Below the pieces are notes generated by a model, which did no database searches, was not told the DNA's origin, and saw nothing but the letters and a program-made list of their open reading frames with translations. Both the position numbers and the translations under genes were made by a program. From assembly GCA_947466585.1 (NCBI GenBank), contig CANIEU010000015.1:1-53007 (forward strand): a DNA stretch of 53,007 nucleotides, read 5' to 3'. Source of the DNA: Fibrobacterota bacterium. GTDB taxonomy: Bacteria > Fibrobacterota > Fibrobacteria > UBA11236. Positions 15,347 to 24,781 of this stretch are shown one piece after another (positions within the stretch are counted from its first letter, which is position 1; the number at the start of each line of letters is the position of its first letter).

Positions 15347-17620
15347 TTAGAGGGTCCGGGAGCCGGTCTGTGCCGCACGCAACAGGACCATGGAACGGGC
15401 ATCCGCCTCGCAGCGGTCTGTCTGGGGCAGGGGGCTGCCGGCGCCGTCTGCGGCGATGTCTTCGGGAGAAGGCAGCGACGTGTCCGCCACGCATTGCCAT
15501 TCCCAACCGACCGGCACGGCGGGAAGGTGGAACAGCAAGCTGTTGTCCTCTCCGTTCAGCAGCAGGTACCACAGAGGTTCTTTGGCCGGGTTGACCGACG
15601 GGGACCAGGTGCCGTGCGACGGAGCGGCATGCAGCATGAACGCCGCATGGCGGTCGAGAGGGGCCTGATCAAGCGGCCAAGGCTTTCCGGCCGGAGTGAA
15701 CCCCTGCCAGCTACGGTCCCAGACGCGGCTCGCCGGGGAGCCCCAGTTGTTCGGCGGACCGATGCGCACGCGCCAAGCGATCGCCTCGCGGGTGAAACGG
15801 AGAAAGCCGGCCTCGCTGCGGGCCAGGGTCCAGTCGATCCAAGAAACCGGGTTGTCCTGGCAATAGGCGTTGTTGTTGCCGCCTTGGGTGCGCAGAAATT
15901 CATCGCCCCCGAGCAGCATGGGCGTGCCGCGCGCCAGCAGGGTGAGGAGCAAAAGGTTGCGGGCCTGGCGCGCACGCAGCCTCTCCACGCCTTCTTGTCC
16001 CTCCCCGACGAGTAGCCCTTCGTGTCCACAGTTCCAGCCCTTGTTGTCGTCGCTGCCGTCGCGGTTGTCTTCGCCGTTGGCGAGATTGTGCTTGTAGCCG
16101 TAAGTCACCAGATCACGCAGGGTGAATCCGTCATGCGCCGTGACAAAGTTCACGCTCGCCCACGGTTCGCGCCGCGCCGATTCGAATTGACCGGGCGAAC
16201 CTTCCAGTTTGTCGCGCAGCGCCGGCAATACGCCCGAATCGCCGCGCACCCAGCGGCGCACGGTATCGCGGAAATCGTCGTTCCATTCCATCCACCCGCG
16301 CGCAAACCGGCCGGTGGCGTGCGCGGCAATGTCCCACGGCTCTGCGATCAGCAGGCTCCCCGCGAGAATGGGATCCTGCGCCGCCGCGGTAAAGAAGGGA
16401 GCCTCGGCGTCGAAGCCCTGATCGCCGCGCCGGCCATGCACCGTGGCGAGATCGAAGCGGAATCCGTCCACGCGCATTTCGCCGGCGAAGTGGCGCAGCG
16501 AATCCATCACGAGACGAACAACCGGACGGCTGCCGAAGTCGAGCGAATTGCCGCACCCGGTGTAGTTGTGGTAATAACGCGCGGGAGCGTCTTCGGGGCC
16601 GGTGAGTGAGTAGTACGAGCGGTTGTCGAGTCCGCGTAGCGAAAGCGTCGGTCCGCGTTCGCTGCCTTCGGCGGTGTGGTTGTATACCACATCGAGCAGT
16701 ACCAGAATGCCCGCGCGGTGCAACTCGCGCACCATGGTTTTGAACTCGGTGATTTCGCAACCGGGGGCGCGACCGGTGCCCAGCGAAGGTTCGAGCGCGA
16801 AAAAGCTGGCGCTGTTATAACCCCAGTAATTGGAAAGTCCCCGTTCGAGCAACAAATCCTCGGAGCACTTCGCGTGCACGGGGAGCAACTCGACCGCATT
16901 GATGCCGAGGTCCTTGAGGTGCGAGATTTTTTCGATCACACCTAAAAAGGTTCCGGGATGTTCCACGCCCGATGAGGCATCGCGCGTGAACCCGCGCACA
17001 TGCATCTCGTAAATCACCAACTCTTCCCGGGCGATACGCGGTGCCTCCACGCCCTGCCAGTCGAAATCATTTTCGGTAATCAGGCCGCGGGGCATGAAAT
17101 TCCGGCTGGGGCGATGATCGCGGGCCAGATCCGATTCCAAGCCGGCACCGGGAACGTGTCCGCACAAAACCCCCTCCACGTTCCGGAACTTGCCCGAGAG
17201 CGCGCGCGCGTACGGGTCGATCAGGAACTTGCGGGGATTGAAACGGTTTCCGTGACGTGGATCGAAGGGCCCTTCGGCGTGAAATCCGTACTGCCATCCG
17301 GGACCGATGCCCGCAACGAATCCCATGAACACGTGTCCGCGACAGTCGGGCAGGGGCAGCACATCGGAAGGCTCCGTGGCGCCGGGAGGAAACAGGGCCA
17401 CGTGAATGCGGCTCGCGTTCTCGGAATAAACCGCAAAGCGCACGCCGCCTGGAACGATTTCGGCGCCCAAATTCGAGGTGCGGCACGATTCGATGACGAG
17501 GCCCGAATGCACTTCCGGATAAAACTCGGACGTACCCGCGCCCACGCGCGCATCAAATGCGTCCGTATCCTCCGACTTCGAGGGAGGTTCGCCGGCTTTA
17601 CCGGTTTCGGAATTGATCAT
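15347..17620 (-). CDS. glgX: Glycogen debranching enzyme (isoamylase type)
   Basis: A 757-residue GH13 enzyme of the GlgX/isoamylase group that hydrolyses alpha-1,6 branches of glycogen. An N-terminal CBM48-like domain (FAVYSENASRIHVALF) precedes the barrel. Catalytic regions are visible: LLDVVYNHTAEGS (region I), VDGFRFDLATVHGR with the nucleophile Asp (II), LIAEPWD with the acid Glu (III) and FVTAHDGFTLRDLV (IV). Length is normal. No other glycogen gene is near. It is preceded by tRNA-Ser on the other strand and about 200 bp without a gene. Confidence 0.92.
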   Translation of the reverse strand: MINSETGKAGEPPSKSEDTDAFDARVGAGTSEFYPEVHSGLVIESCRTSNLGAEIVPGGVRFAVYSENASRIHVALFPPGATEPSDVLPLPDCRGHVFMGFVAGIGPGWQYGFHAEGPFDPRHGNRFNPRKFLIDPYARALSGKFRNVEGVLCGHVPGAGLESDLARDHRPSRNFMPRGLITENDFDWQGVEAPRIAREELVIYEMHVRGFTRDASSGVEHPGTFLGVIEKISHLKDLGINAVELLPVHAKCSEDLLLERGLSNYWGYNSASFFALEPSLGTGRAPGCEITEFKTMVRELHRAGILVLLDVVYNHTAEGSERGPTLSLRGLDNRSYYSLTGPEDAPARYYHNYTGCGNSLDFGSRPVVRLVMDSLRHFAGEMRVDGFRFDLATVHGRRGDQGFDAEAPFFTAAAQDPILAGSLLIAEPWDIAAHATGRFARGWMEWNDDFRDTVRRWVRGDSGVLPALRDKLEGSPGQFESARREPWASVNFVTAHDGFTLRDLVTYGYKHNLANGEDNRDGSDDNKGWNCGHEGLLVGEGQEGVERLRARQARNLLLLTLLARGTPMLLGGDEFLRTQGGNNNAYCQDNPVSWIDWTLARSEAGFLRFTREAIAWRVRIGPPNNWGSPASRVWDRSWQGFTPAGKPWPLDQAPLDRHAAFMLHAAPSHGTWSPSVNPAKEPLWYLLLNGEDNSLLFHLPAVPVGWEWQCVADTSLPSPEDIAADGAGSPLPQTDRCEADARSMVLLRAAQTGSRTL

Positions 17621-17817
17621 GTTGGCCGGAATTGCGGGTACCGTTCGTGCGGGGACATAGCATTTACGCGCTGTATGGGCAAGATGCGGAATTTACCCAG
17701 CAAAACCTCAGGGATTGAACGCGTAGGGGGATCGAGAGCGGATTTTTATCAGTCCCGTGTCCGGTTGCCTTCCGCGGATGGCGGGAGTTTTCTAAACTTC
17801 CCTGTCCGGTGGTTTTT

Positions 17818-17907
17818 GGAAGGGTGGCCGAGCGGTTTAAGGCATCAGTCTCGAAAACTGAAGTACGGGCAACTGTACCGTGAGTTCAAATCTCACCTCT
17901 TCCGCCA
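17818..17907 (+). tRNA. tRNA-Ser(CGA)
   Basis: A class II tRNA with a long variable arm. Acceptor GGAAGGG at 17818-17824 pairs with CTCTTCC, discriminator G at 17904, encoded CCA to 17907. The anticodon loop CTCGAAA gives CGA at 17852-17854, reading UCG. T loop TTCAAAT is normal. Confidence 0.9.
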
Positions 17908-17978
17908 CCGGTATTCTTTACACTCCCTTTCTATTCCTAACGCTGGTAAAATTCGCTTCGGGCAAGTATTCTCTCGTT

Positions 17979-18863
17979 GTGCGATTCCTGAACTCCACCG
18001 TCCCCCTGCTTTTGATTCTCGTGATGCATTGCATCGCCCAATCCGCTCCGGCAGCTCTCTCAGCGATGTTGCAAATGGAGGATCCCAGTGCCGCGCTGCT
18101 GCTTGCGCGCGCGCGCCAGAACCAGTTCTCCGGAGATTTTTCCGCAGCGGTGGTGTGCGTGCGCGCCTCCTACCTTGACGGGATCGATACCTTGCGCGGG
18201 ATATTGGAGATACATCCAGGGTCCGGTGAAAAACGCCTGACCTTGCGCGGATCGAACGCATCCTTCGAATGGTGGAGCCGCCTCGGCGGTCGAGAGCAAT
18301 GGCAACGCGAAGGCCTGCAAGGCAGACCGCGCCGCATTCCGCCGCATTCGTTGAAAAAACCCGCCTTCGCTCCCGACATCAGTTTTGAAGATCTCGCGCG
18401 TTTGCCCTTTGGACATCTCGAAGGAAACCGGTCGGTGCACCGGACAGAGGCAATCACCAACGTCGCGGATTCCGGCGATCGCGCAAAAATGAAGGACGTG
18501 CTCGACAGACTGACCTTCGTTCCAGGCGCCGGGCTCGCGGTGCTCTACGGTTCGCTGCAGGCGGCTTTCGCACGCGATCCCGTGGTGTTGCGTCGCCTTG
18601 TGTTCGAGGGAGCTGGAGGCCGCCCCTCCAAGCGTATGGAGATTCTGCATTACAGTTTGGAGGCAGGCGGTTTGTTCCCCACCGAAATCCTGTTTGCAGG
18701 CGAAGAAGGGTTGTCGTCCGTTCGGCTATCGCTCACGCGTTTGCAAGACGATCCCGCTCGCGACAAAATGGACATACCGGGCGCGGCCCCACGCGCGTCA
18801 TTGCGCACGTTCGCAGAGCCGGAATGGCTCCCGCGCGACGTCCCCGAATCCGTCGAACGTTGA
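17979..18863 (+). CDS. LolA-fold outer-membrane lipoprotein-sorting-like protein
   Basis: A secreted protein of about 294 residues. A GTG at 17979 gives a normal signal peptide (VRFLNSTVPLLLILVMHCIAQSA begins it in two parts: basic start, then hydrophobic core). The mature part has the pattern of the lipoprotein-sorting family: an early strand series around LRGILEIHPGSGEKRLTLRG, a tryptophan-containing WWSRLGG, then DISFEDLARLPFG, which matches the usual D.S.EDL segment. The family has a half-barrel that holds lipid. The name is by pattern only; an ATG at 18024 is an alternative start that would lose most of the signal. Confidence 0.45.
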   Translation: MRFLNSTVPLLLILVMHCIAQSAPAALSAMLQMEDPSAALLLARARQNQFSGDFSAAVVCVRASYLDGIDTLRGILEIHPGSGEKRLTLRGSNASFEWWSRLGGREQWQREGLQGRPRRIPPHSLKKPAFAPDISFEDLARLPFGHLEGNRSVHRTEAITNVADSGDRAKMKDVLDRLTFVPGAGLAVLYGSLQAAFARDPVVLRRLVFEGAGGRPSKRMEILHYSLEAGGLFPTEILFAGEEGLSSVRLSLTRLQDDPARDKMDIPGAAPRASLRTFAEPEWLPRDVPESVER

Positions 18864-18868
18864 ACCGG

Positions 18869-18929
18869 TAATGACCTGACTATCTGATTAACGTATTAAC
18901 GGATCAACGGACAACTTTAAGGTCCGTTG
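18869..18929 (+). repeat. Degenerate heptads and a hairpin between convergent genes
   Basis: Seven units in 7-bp steps (taatgac, ctgacta, tctgatt, aacgtat, taacgga, tcaacgg, acaactt) run from 18869 to 18917 with weaker conservation than elsewhere. CAACGGAC at 18905-18912 pairs perfectly with GTCCGTTG at 18922-18929, which may act as a terminator, although no T run follows. Confidence 0.45.
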
Positions 18930-18944
18930 GAACCCCGGTGTGCT

Positions 18945-19952
18945 TTATTGCTCGGTAAGGTTCAGGATCTGGATGTTCCAAGTCCAGATCAGACTCAGAT
19001 TCAGCTTCTGCCACGGACTTTGATTCGTGAGCTGCGGATGCCAAGTCCAATAACCAGCCCAACCGTCTAGGCCGCGATACAGGCGCCCGCCGTTTTTACC
19101 ACGGCGCAGGCCCGTGAAGCCTGCGGAGAGCAGGTTTTGCGACAATTCCGTTTGCACAGTCCACCACAGTTGATTGCGGACTCCGAAACCTTCCGCGGTA
19201 AATCCGAGAAAGTCGAGTTCTGCTTCGGGGTGGAACAGGCTCTGCGCATACACCGACCCGATACGGTCCTGACGCTTGATCAAGAGCCCGCTGTGGTATT
19301 CCAAAACGAGGTCGTTGCTGCGGGTGTCGACATCCCACATACTGTAAGATCCTCCCGCATGCAGCTGCGCGGGCCCGGCATTCACGGTGAGGTTGGCTTG
19401 ATAGGTGAAGATGTCTGAGCCGGCCGCATTCAAGTGATCGACTCCGAAGATCTCCGTGGGACGCCAGCGAGATTTGTCTGGAAGAATCGCGGGATTCGAG
19501 GTGTCAGGAAAATTAAAACCCGCAAGCGTATTCGGAAAAAACAAACGGTTGTAGGCGAGACCGAATTCAAAGAATCGGATGGGCTTCAGGTTGAACGCGA
19601 TTCCGAAGTCGGTTTGGTAGGGGGAGACGGTGGCATTTCCCTGGGTCTCGAGATAGCTTCCCCGGAACAGGGGCCAGGGCAACATCGCGATCGGTTCCAT
19701 CCACCCCGCCTGCAGATTATAGGCCGCGAACGGAAAAATGCGGGAGTATCCGGCGGGGTTTCCCTGCAAAGCCACGCTCTGTTGTAGAAAGGGGCCGAAG
19801 CGCTGGGGACGAACGCCGTCCGCACGCGCATCGGAAACCGCACCGGCAATCGTACCAGCAACCGCACCAGCAATGAGGAACGCGCAAAAAGGACCGAAGG
19901 CGCCGAGGACGGCGAGGGTGCGGGAGCGGATGGCGGGGAGGAAACGCGGCAT
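18945..19952 (-). CDS. Putative outer-membrane beta-barrel protein
   Basis: A 335-residue secreted protein. The N-terminus is a long signal peptide (hydrophobic at about 12-40, ending near ARA). The mature part alternates strands rich in Tyr, Phe and Trp, such as FFEFGLAYNRLFF and FGVRNQLWWTVQTEL, with turn residues between, consistent with a barrel of 12-16 strands. The C-terminus (IQILNLTEQ) is not the usual terminal Phe. I do not recognise a family. It converges on the LolA-like gene. Confidence 0.5.
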   Translation of the reverse strand: MPRFLPAIRSRTLAVLGAFGPFCAFLIAGAVAGTIAGAVSDARADGVRPQRFGPFLQQSVALQGNPAGYSRIFPFAAYNLQAGWMEPIAMLPWPLFRGSYLETQGNATVSPYQTDFGIAFNLKPIRFFEFGLAYNRLFFPNTLAGFNFPDTSNPAILPDKSRWRPTEIFGVDHLNAAGSDIFTYQANLTVNAGPAQLHAGGSYSMWDVDTRSNDLVLEYHSGLLIKRQDRIGSVYAQSLFHPEAELDFLGFTAEGFGVRNQLWWTVQTELSQNLLSAGFTGLRRGKNGGRLYRGLDGWAGYWTWHPQLTNQSPWQKLNLSLIWTWNIQILNLTEQ

Positions 19953-20016
19953 GCAGGGAGGGTGACCGAGGGTGATGCTACCTTACGGGCGCAAATAATA
20001 GCACATCCCGAGGGAC

Positions 20017-21165
20017 ATGCAAAAACGATCGACTTCTCCTTCGCCCATATCCACCGCATTCTACTCTACCGCGGTGCAGATTTTTGCACAGTGCCGCCTG
20101 CCCCTGCGGAAGTGGTTCAAAAAGGCGGCGCGCTCATTGCCTTGGCGGGAACCCATCGATACCGCAGGCCAGAAAAAAAAATGGAGTGATCTTACAGCCC
20201 GGCGGTCTCCCTACGCCGTTTGGGTATCCGAAATCATGTTGCAGCAAACCCAGGTCGCTGCAGTGGTCCCGTATTTTCAAAACTGGATGGCCCGATTCCC
20301 CACTGTGGAGGCCTTGGCGCGTGCGTCAGAAGAAGAGGTGCTGCGTGCCTGGGCGGGTCTCGGATATTATGCCCGCGCCCGCAATTTGCATCGCGGCGCG
20401 CAAAAAATGGTCTCTTTGGAAAAACGACCGGTCACTGTCGAGGAATGGGAGCGTATACCGGGCATCGGGCCCTACACGGCGGGTGCGATCGTCTCCCTGG
20501 CCTTCGGAATGCGTGCGCCGATCCTCGACGGTAATGTGGTCCGCGTATTCAGCCGATTGCTGGGACTCGATTTTTTGCCTGGAAAAGGCACCGCCGAGAA
20601 GCACCTGTATTGGGAGTTGGCGCGCCTGTGGGCCGATGCCGCACAACCCGGAGAATTGAACGAAGCTCTCATGGAGCTTGGCGCGCTCGTGTGTACGCCC
20701 GTGAATCCCGAATGTGCACGGTGCCCTTTGCCCTTTTCCTGCTCGGCGCTGCAGGGAGGTCGGCAGAACGAACTCCCTCCCGTCAAACCGCGGGCTCGGG
20801 TGGAAGAAGTCAGCGCCGTCGCGTTGCGCGCTGTTTCAGGAGGGAAGGTTCTCGTTGAAACACGGGCACCGGGTTCCTTTTTGGCCGGCCATGCGATGTT
20901 CCCTCTGTTTCATGGGGCCGAAGCACCTAGTTGGCGCGCCACGTTTCAGCAACGTCATCCCGGGCTGAAAATCGTGGAAGCTCGGCCCGCACACACCTTT
21001 CGTCATGCCATCATGGCGAAACGGTACGTCGTCACGGTATGGGAATTGACCGTGGTTCGCAACGCGGCATACGAACCGACTGTCGGCTCGCACTGGTTTC
21101 CCGAACCGGAAGCGGATCGCGTACTGACCAACGCGCTTGCCCGAAAGATCTGGACGCGACCCTAG
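20017..21165 (+). CDS. mutY: A/G-specific adenine glycosylase
   Basis: A 382-residue DNA glycosylase that removes adenine mispaired with 8-oxoguanine. The order of features is standard: RSLPWRE, VSEIMLQQTQV (with the catalytic Glu), ERIPGIGPYTAGAIVSLAFG (helix-hairpin-helix), LDGNVVRVFSRLLGL with the catalytic Asp, a 4Fe-4S cluster loop CTPVNPECARCPLPFSC (C-x6-C-x2-C-x5-C) and a C-terminal NUDIX-like domain. A short Lys-rich insert between PWR and PYAVW is unusual. The start is not well marked by a ribosome binding site. Confidence 0.93.
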   Translation: MQKRSTSPSPISTAFYSTAVQIFAQCRLPLRKWFKKAARSLPWREPIDTAGQKKKWSDLTARRSPYAVWVSEIMLQQTQVAAVVPYFQNWMARFPTVEALARASEEEVLRAWAGLGYYARARNLHRGAQKMVSLEKRPVTVEEWERIPGIGPYTAGAIVSLAFGMRAPILDGNVVRVFSRLLGLDFLPGKGTAEKHLYWELARLWADAAQPGELNEALMELGALVCTPVNPECARCPLPFSCSALQGGRQNELPPVKPRARVEEVSAVALRAVSGGKVLVETRAPGSFLAGHAMFPLFHGAEAPSWRATFQQRHPGLKIVEARPAHTFRHAIMAKRYVVTVWELTVVRNAAYEPTVGSHWFPEPEADRVLTNALARKIWTRP

Positions 21166-21175
21166 GGGTCGGAAT

Positions 21176-23800
21176 TTAGGGACGCGGTTTGCTACAGCAA
21201 CGGAATCCCATCGCCGCATTGGAGTAGTACTTCTTGGCTGGCAGGTTGGTGGTCTTAACGTATGCGTAGAGGATGTCCACCGCATACGTACCGCCCACCT
21301 TCACTACGGACCACGGCGCCGCCGCCTCGCGGAAGAATACGGCCTCTTGCCTGGCCTGCGAAGCGTTCAGCAACTCGGCCGCGTTCAACGTATCGACTAC
21401 GGTTTCCAGAGTGGAGGCGTTCTTGAACGTGACCACGGCGAGGGTTTGTTTGGAGAGCTGCGCCGAGACCGGCTTCAATCCCGAAGCGATGTAAACGGAG
21501 TCGACCGGCATTTTATAAACGAATGGTTCGGCCACGCCGTTCAAAAGCAGCAGGATCTGACTGCTGTCACGTGCCGGGTAGAGCGCCGCGATGCGCGATG
21601 CGGGTACCGTGTCTGGAAGGGCCAGACACCGCGGCGGTTTCGCTGTGTTGTTGTAGGTCACCACGAGCTGCGGGCCTTTTGAGACGCAACCCGGGTAGGG
21701 TGTGGGACGCGACTGGGTGGCAAAGTCGCGATTGGAGCAACGCGCACGCGCCAGCAACACGGCCGGCGATTGGGTCGGGTTGAGATAATTGGTGCCGCGG
21801 AATCCGCGCCGCGACGAGGAGGTCTGGGCGGTATGCGGAATGCCGCGTGCCAAGGTATCCGAAGTGGCGGGATATCCCGAAAGCGTATAGGGATCGAGCA
21901 CCCATTCCGAAAGATTCCCCGCCAAGTCGTTCACCCCGTCGTAACTGATGCATTCCGGATCCCGCAAGGAGGGCGACTTTGCCATGGCAGAATCACCCGT
22001 TCCGATGTTGCAGGCGTATCGGACGCCCGTGCTGCTGCGTTTTTCGGATTGCATGCCGTAGACAAGTGGCACGTCAGGGAGCGAGCCTTCGCATGCGCGT
22101 TCCCACTCCGATTCGGTGCATAGCCACGTGCTGTCGGATGCGGTCATCGTGGTGGCGAGATCGGAGCAGGTCTGATAGGCTTCCTGCCAGGTTTTGCGCG
22201 TCGTAAAGTCACGGCTTTCATCGCGATGTTCATATTGCTCGATGCAGTAAGATTGCTGGTAGCGTGTGAGTGCCGGCTTTTCGTCGGCGGTTGAAACCGT
22301 GACGGTGGTATCTCCACGCAGAAACCGGCCTCCGGGGATGGCAACGAATCCTGACGGGCAACTTAAGCCGCTGTCGGTTCCCGGGAAGTCCACGGAGGAG
22401 GTGAAAACCATGAGTGAGTCTGCATCCGATAAAAAGCCGCTCGAATCGACCGCTTGCACGATGAACAGGAAGGTGGTAGCGGGAGGGAGATAGCGGGCGG
22501 TGTCGGAAACCAAGGTGTCGTTCCGGTGGCTGGCGGAGAGGTGCATCACCGTATCGCGATCCGGAAAACCGGACGAGGCGCCGCTGATGCGTTTGCGTTG
22601 AACGCGGTATTCCATAATGTTCGCATTCGCCAGCGGAGCGGGAATCACGCCGCCGACGGAAGGCACCCGATCCCTGCTGGGCGTGAACCCGTACACGAGC
22701 CGGTTGCGGCTTGAGCCCAAAAGCCGAAGCTGGGGTGTGGTCGGTTGCGTGGTATCGGTAAGAAGAATGCGCGTTGCCGCGCTTGCTGCCGAATCGCTCG
22801 GATTGACGTTGTTCGCGCCGTCCAAGGTCCACAACGTGATGTCGAGGGTATCCTGCGGCGTGAGTCCCGTCACGACCACGCGCAAGCTGTCGCGGCCGTC
22901 GGGAGCATTGCGGTTTTGCACGCGCAGCGAATCAGGCAGATGGATCAGGCGCCCCTGCGCAGCCCGGGCGGTGCGAAAAGTATCGATCATCACTTCTCCT
23001 GAGCGATTTTGTCCGCCGGCAAAATAGGTGACCACGATGTTATCGAGCGAGCCAAGGCGGTTGGCGTGGCGCAGGCCACCGCGAACCACGCGCAGCAAGT
23101 ATCCCTTGATGATTCCGGAGTCGGCACCCGGTTCAAAAAAACTGGTTTTGTCACGGGGCCGTTCCCATTCCAGTTCGAATCCCCTTGATTTGGGTGTAAT
23201 GGTTTTTTGAGGAGCGTAGGGAGGGAATCGATCATCGGTGATCATCCAGGTATACCGCGGTTGCCCGTCAAGGCCCGATTCGCGATAGGCGGTCACGATC
23301 GAAAACATGAGGCGGCCCGAGGCATCGAGTCTTCCGGTGGTGTCGATGGCGACCAGACCCGTGGTGCCTCGGGTTACGAACCGGGGCACCGCGCCCGTAT
23401 CCGACAGAAAGAAGATCAGACTGTCGACTGTGGGCGGAGAACCTGCCACGATGAAGCTGGCTAGGTTGCGTTCTTTCCGTACCCCCGTCCAGGTCAGGAT
23501 CGAGTTCGGCGGTGTGGTATCCACGTAGATTCGGTACTCTGCGAAGCCCACAGTGTCCTCGGGGCGATCCCACCGAAGGCGATACTTCCCGGTTTCTCGA
23601 CAAACCTGTTCAGACATGCCTGCAGGGCGCTTGGAGGCGTCGGAGCAATAGGGGTGGTCCGCAGGCACCGGGTCCATTCGGAAGGTCACCGAGGAGCGCA
23701 GGTAATCAAAGGTGTCGCGCTTATTATCGGTCGGACAACCCGTGAAAATCCCCGCACAGGCGAGGGAAAGCAGGAGGAGGGTAAGGCGGGCGCGAGTCAT
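21176..23800 (-). CDS. Large lipoprotein with fibronectin-like repeats and a SUMF1/FGE domain
   Basis: An 874-residue lipoprotein: signal peptide with lipobox near residue 18-22 (GIFTGC). The middle part (about 60-470) contains several Ig/fibronectin-III-like units, with repeated YRIYV and YRVQRKR segments and DTTxPTxP linkers. The C-terminal part begins near residue 480 with CPSGFVAIPGGRFLRGD and has LCTESEWERACEG and NDLAGNLSEWV, the formylglycine-generating-enzyme (SUMF1) signature, and it ends in GFRCCSKPRP like the end of that domain. The active-site cysteines of true FGEs cannot be assigned with confidence. Such lipoproteins are common in Fibrobacterota and related phyla, often surface exposed. 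A GTG four codons upstream of the ATG at 23800 is an alternative start. Confidence 0.75.
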   Translation of the reverse strand: MTRARLTLLLLSLACAGIFTGCPTDNKRDTFDYLRSSVTFRMDPVPADHPYCSDASKRPAGMSEQVCRETGKYRLRWDRPEDTVGFAEYRIYVDTTPPNSILTWTGVRKERNLASFIVAGSPPTVDSLIFFLSDTGAVPRFVTRGTTGLVAIDTTGRLDASGRLMFSIVTAYRESGLDGQPRYTWMITDDRFPPYAPQKTITPKSRGFELEWERPRDKTSFFEPGADSGIIKGYLLRVVRGGLRHANRLGSLDNIVVTYFAGGQNRSGEVMIDTFRTARAAQGRLIHLPDSLRVQNRNAPDGRDSLRVVVTGLTPQDTLDITLWTLDGANNVNPSDSAASAATRILLTDTTQPTTPQLRLLGSSRNRLVYGFTPSRDRVPSVGGVIPAPLANANIMEYRVQRKRISGASSGFPDRDTVMHLSASHRNDTLVSDTARYLPPATTFLFIVQAVDSSGFLSDADSLMVFTSSVDFPGTDSGLSCPSGFVAIPGGRFLRGDTTVTVSTADEKPALTRYQQSYCIEQYEHRDESRDFTTRKTWQEAYQTCSDLATTMTASDSTWLCTESEWERACEGSLPDVPLVYGMQSEKRSSTGVRYACNIGTGDSAMAKSPSLRDPECISYDGVNDLAGNLSEWVLDPYTLSGYPATSDTLARGIPHTAQTSSSRRGFRGTNYLNPTQSPAVLLARARCSNRDFATQSRPTPYPGCVSKGPQLVVTYNNTAKPPRCLALPDTVPASRIAALYPARDSSQILLLLNGVAEPFVYKMPVDSVYIASGLKPVSAQLSKQTLAVVTFKNASTLETVVDTLNAAELLNASQARQEAVFFREAAAPWSVVKVGGTYAVDILYAYVKTTNLPAKKYYSNAAMGFRCCSKPRP

Positions 23801-23900
23801 GCGTTTCACCACGTAAAAAAAAGCACCTCCCGGAGGGAAGGGCCGGATTCCGATCGGATACAGAATACAAAGTCGGGTACAGACGGGTAAAGACGGGAGT

Positions 23901-23939
23901 AAACAAAAAGGGGCGGGTAAAACCCGCCCCTTTTTGTTT
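23901..23939 (-). terminator. Terminator of the rplU-rpmA operon
   Basis: An 18-bp perfect stem (23901-23918 with 23922-23939) with a three-base loop, GC-rich in the core and with A/T ends. It lies 38 bases after the rpmA stop. Just upstream, between it and the SUMF1 gene, 10-bp repeats of the form gggtacagac/gggtaaagac occur at about 23873-23897. Confidence 0.9.
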
Positions 23940-23976
23940 ACTCCCGAAACTTTATCGGAAGCGTCTCCTGCCGCAG

Positions 23977-24234
23977 TTACGCGGCGGGGCGGACGCTGAC
24001 CTTTTGCGCGGTCCTGCTGTGCGTTTCGAAGGAAACGACACCGTCGGTGAGGGCAAACAGGGTGTGGTCGCGGCCCATGCCGACGTTCACGCCCGGGTGC
24101 ACCTTCGTTCCGCGCTGGCGGATGATGATGTTGCCCGCGATGACGGCTTCGCCGCCGTACTTTTTGACACCGAGGTATTTCGGATTGGAGTCGCGGCCGT
24201 TGCTTGTACTACCGCCGCCTTTTTTGTGTGCCAT
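23977..24234 (-). CDS. rpmA: 50S ribosomal protein L27
   Basis: An 85-residue protein with the standard L27 start [20 protein letters not shown] and core [18 protein letters not shown]. The N-terminus is the short form, without the cleavable extension of Firmicutes, and reaches the peptidyl-transferase centre. It follows rplU by 5 bases in the usual order, ending at a strong terminator. Confidence 0.97.
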   Translation of the reverse strand: MAHKKGGGSTSNGRDSNPKYLGVKKYGGEAVIAGNIIIRQRGTKVHPGVNVGMGRDHTLFALTDGVVSFETHSRTAQKVSVRPAA

Positions 24235-24239
24235 TTGGC

Positions 24240-24686
24240 TTAACCTTTCTTCGCGTCCGCCGCAATCTTTTCTTTGCGGGTCGGTTTTTTGATCTGAAGC
24301 TTCATTTTCTCAAGTGCGGCCGCACGGCTGCGGGCTTGCTGCACCACGACATCGTCGGCCACGCCGGAGGCGCCGCCGCAGGAGATCTCGCGCACGATCA
24401 CTTCGGTGAAGTGCTGGCGGTGGCCCTGGGTCTTGCGATAGCGCTTGCGGCGCTTTTTCTTGAACACGCGGATTTTTTCGCCACGGTCATGTTGAAGCAC
24501 TTCGAGTTTGACGACCGCACCTTCGATGCGCGGGGCGCCGACCGTGATGGTCGCGCCGTCGACGAACAGGAGGACGTCCGAAACCGTGAGCACTTCGCCC
24601 ACGGGGGCGCTGAGCTTGGAAAGTTTGACCCGCTCGCCGGGGGTGACCTTATGCTGGAATCCGCCGGAAACAATCACCGAATACAT
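24240..24686 (-). CDS. rplU: 50S ribosomal protein L21 with C-terminal extension
   Basis: A 148-residue protein. Residues 1-103 are a complete L21 ([18 protein letters not shown], then [14 protein letters not shown] and the TEVIVREI end). The remaining 45 residues, rich in Ala, Lys and Glu, are an extension beyond the usual length and of unknown role. It starts the rplU-rpmA operon. The upstream gene is a PpiC protein whose stop is 95 bases away. Confidence 0.95.
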   Translation of the reverse strand: MYSVIVSGGFQHKVTPGERVKLSKLSAPVGEVLTVSDVLLFVDGATITVGAPRIEGAVVKLEVLQHDRGEKIRVFKKKRRKRYRKTQGHRQHFTEVIVREISCGGASGVADDVVVQQARSRAAALEKMKLQIKKPTRKEKIAADAKKG

Positions 24687-24781
24687 GGCAACACCTTGGT
24701 TGAAAAGCTGGGAAAACGTACCAAAGGGGGACGGGAATTTAAAGGGAAATCGCGTCTTTTCCGCGCTTTCCTATCACGTTC

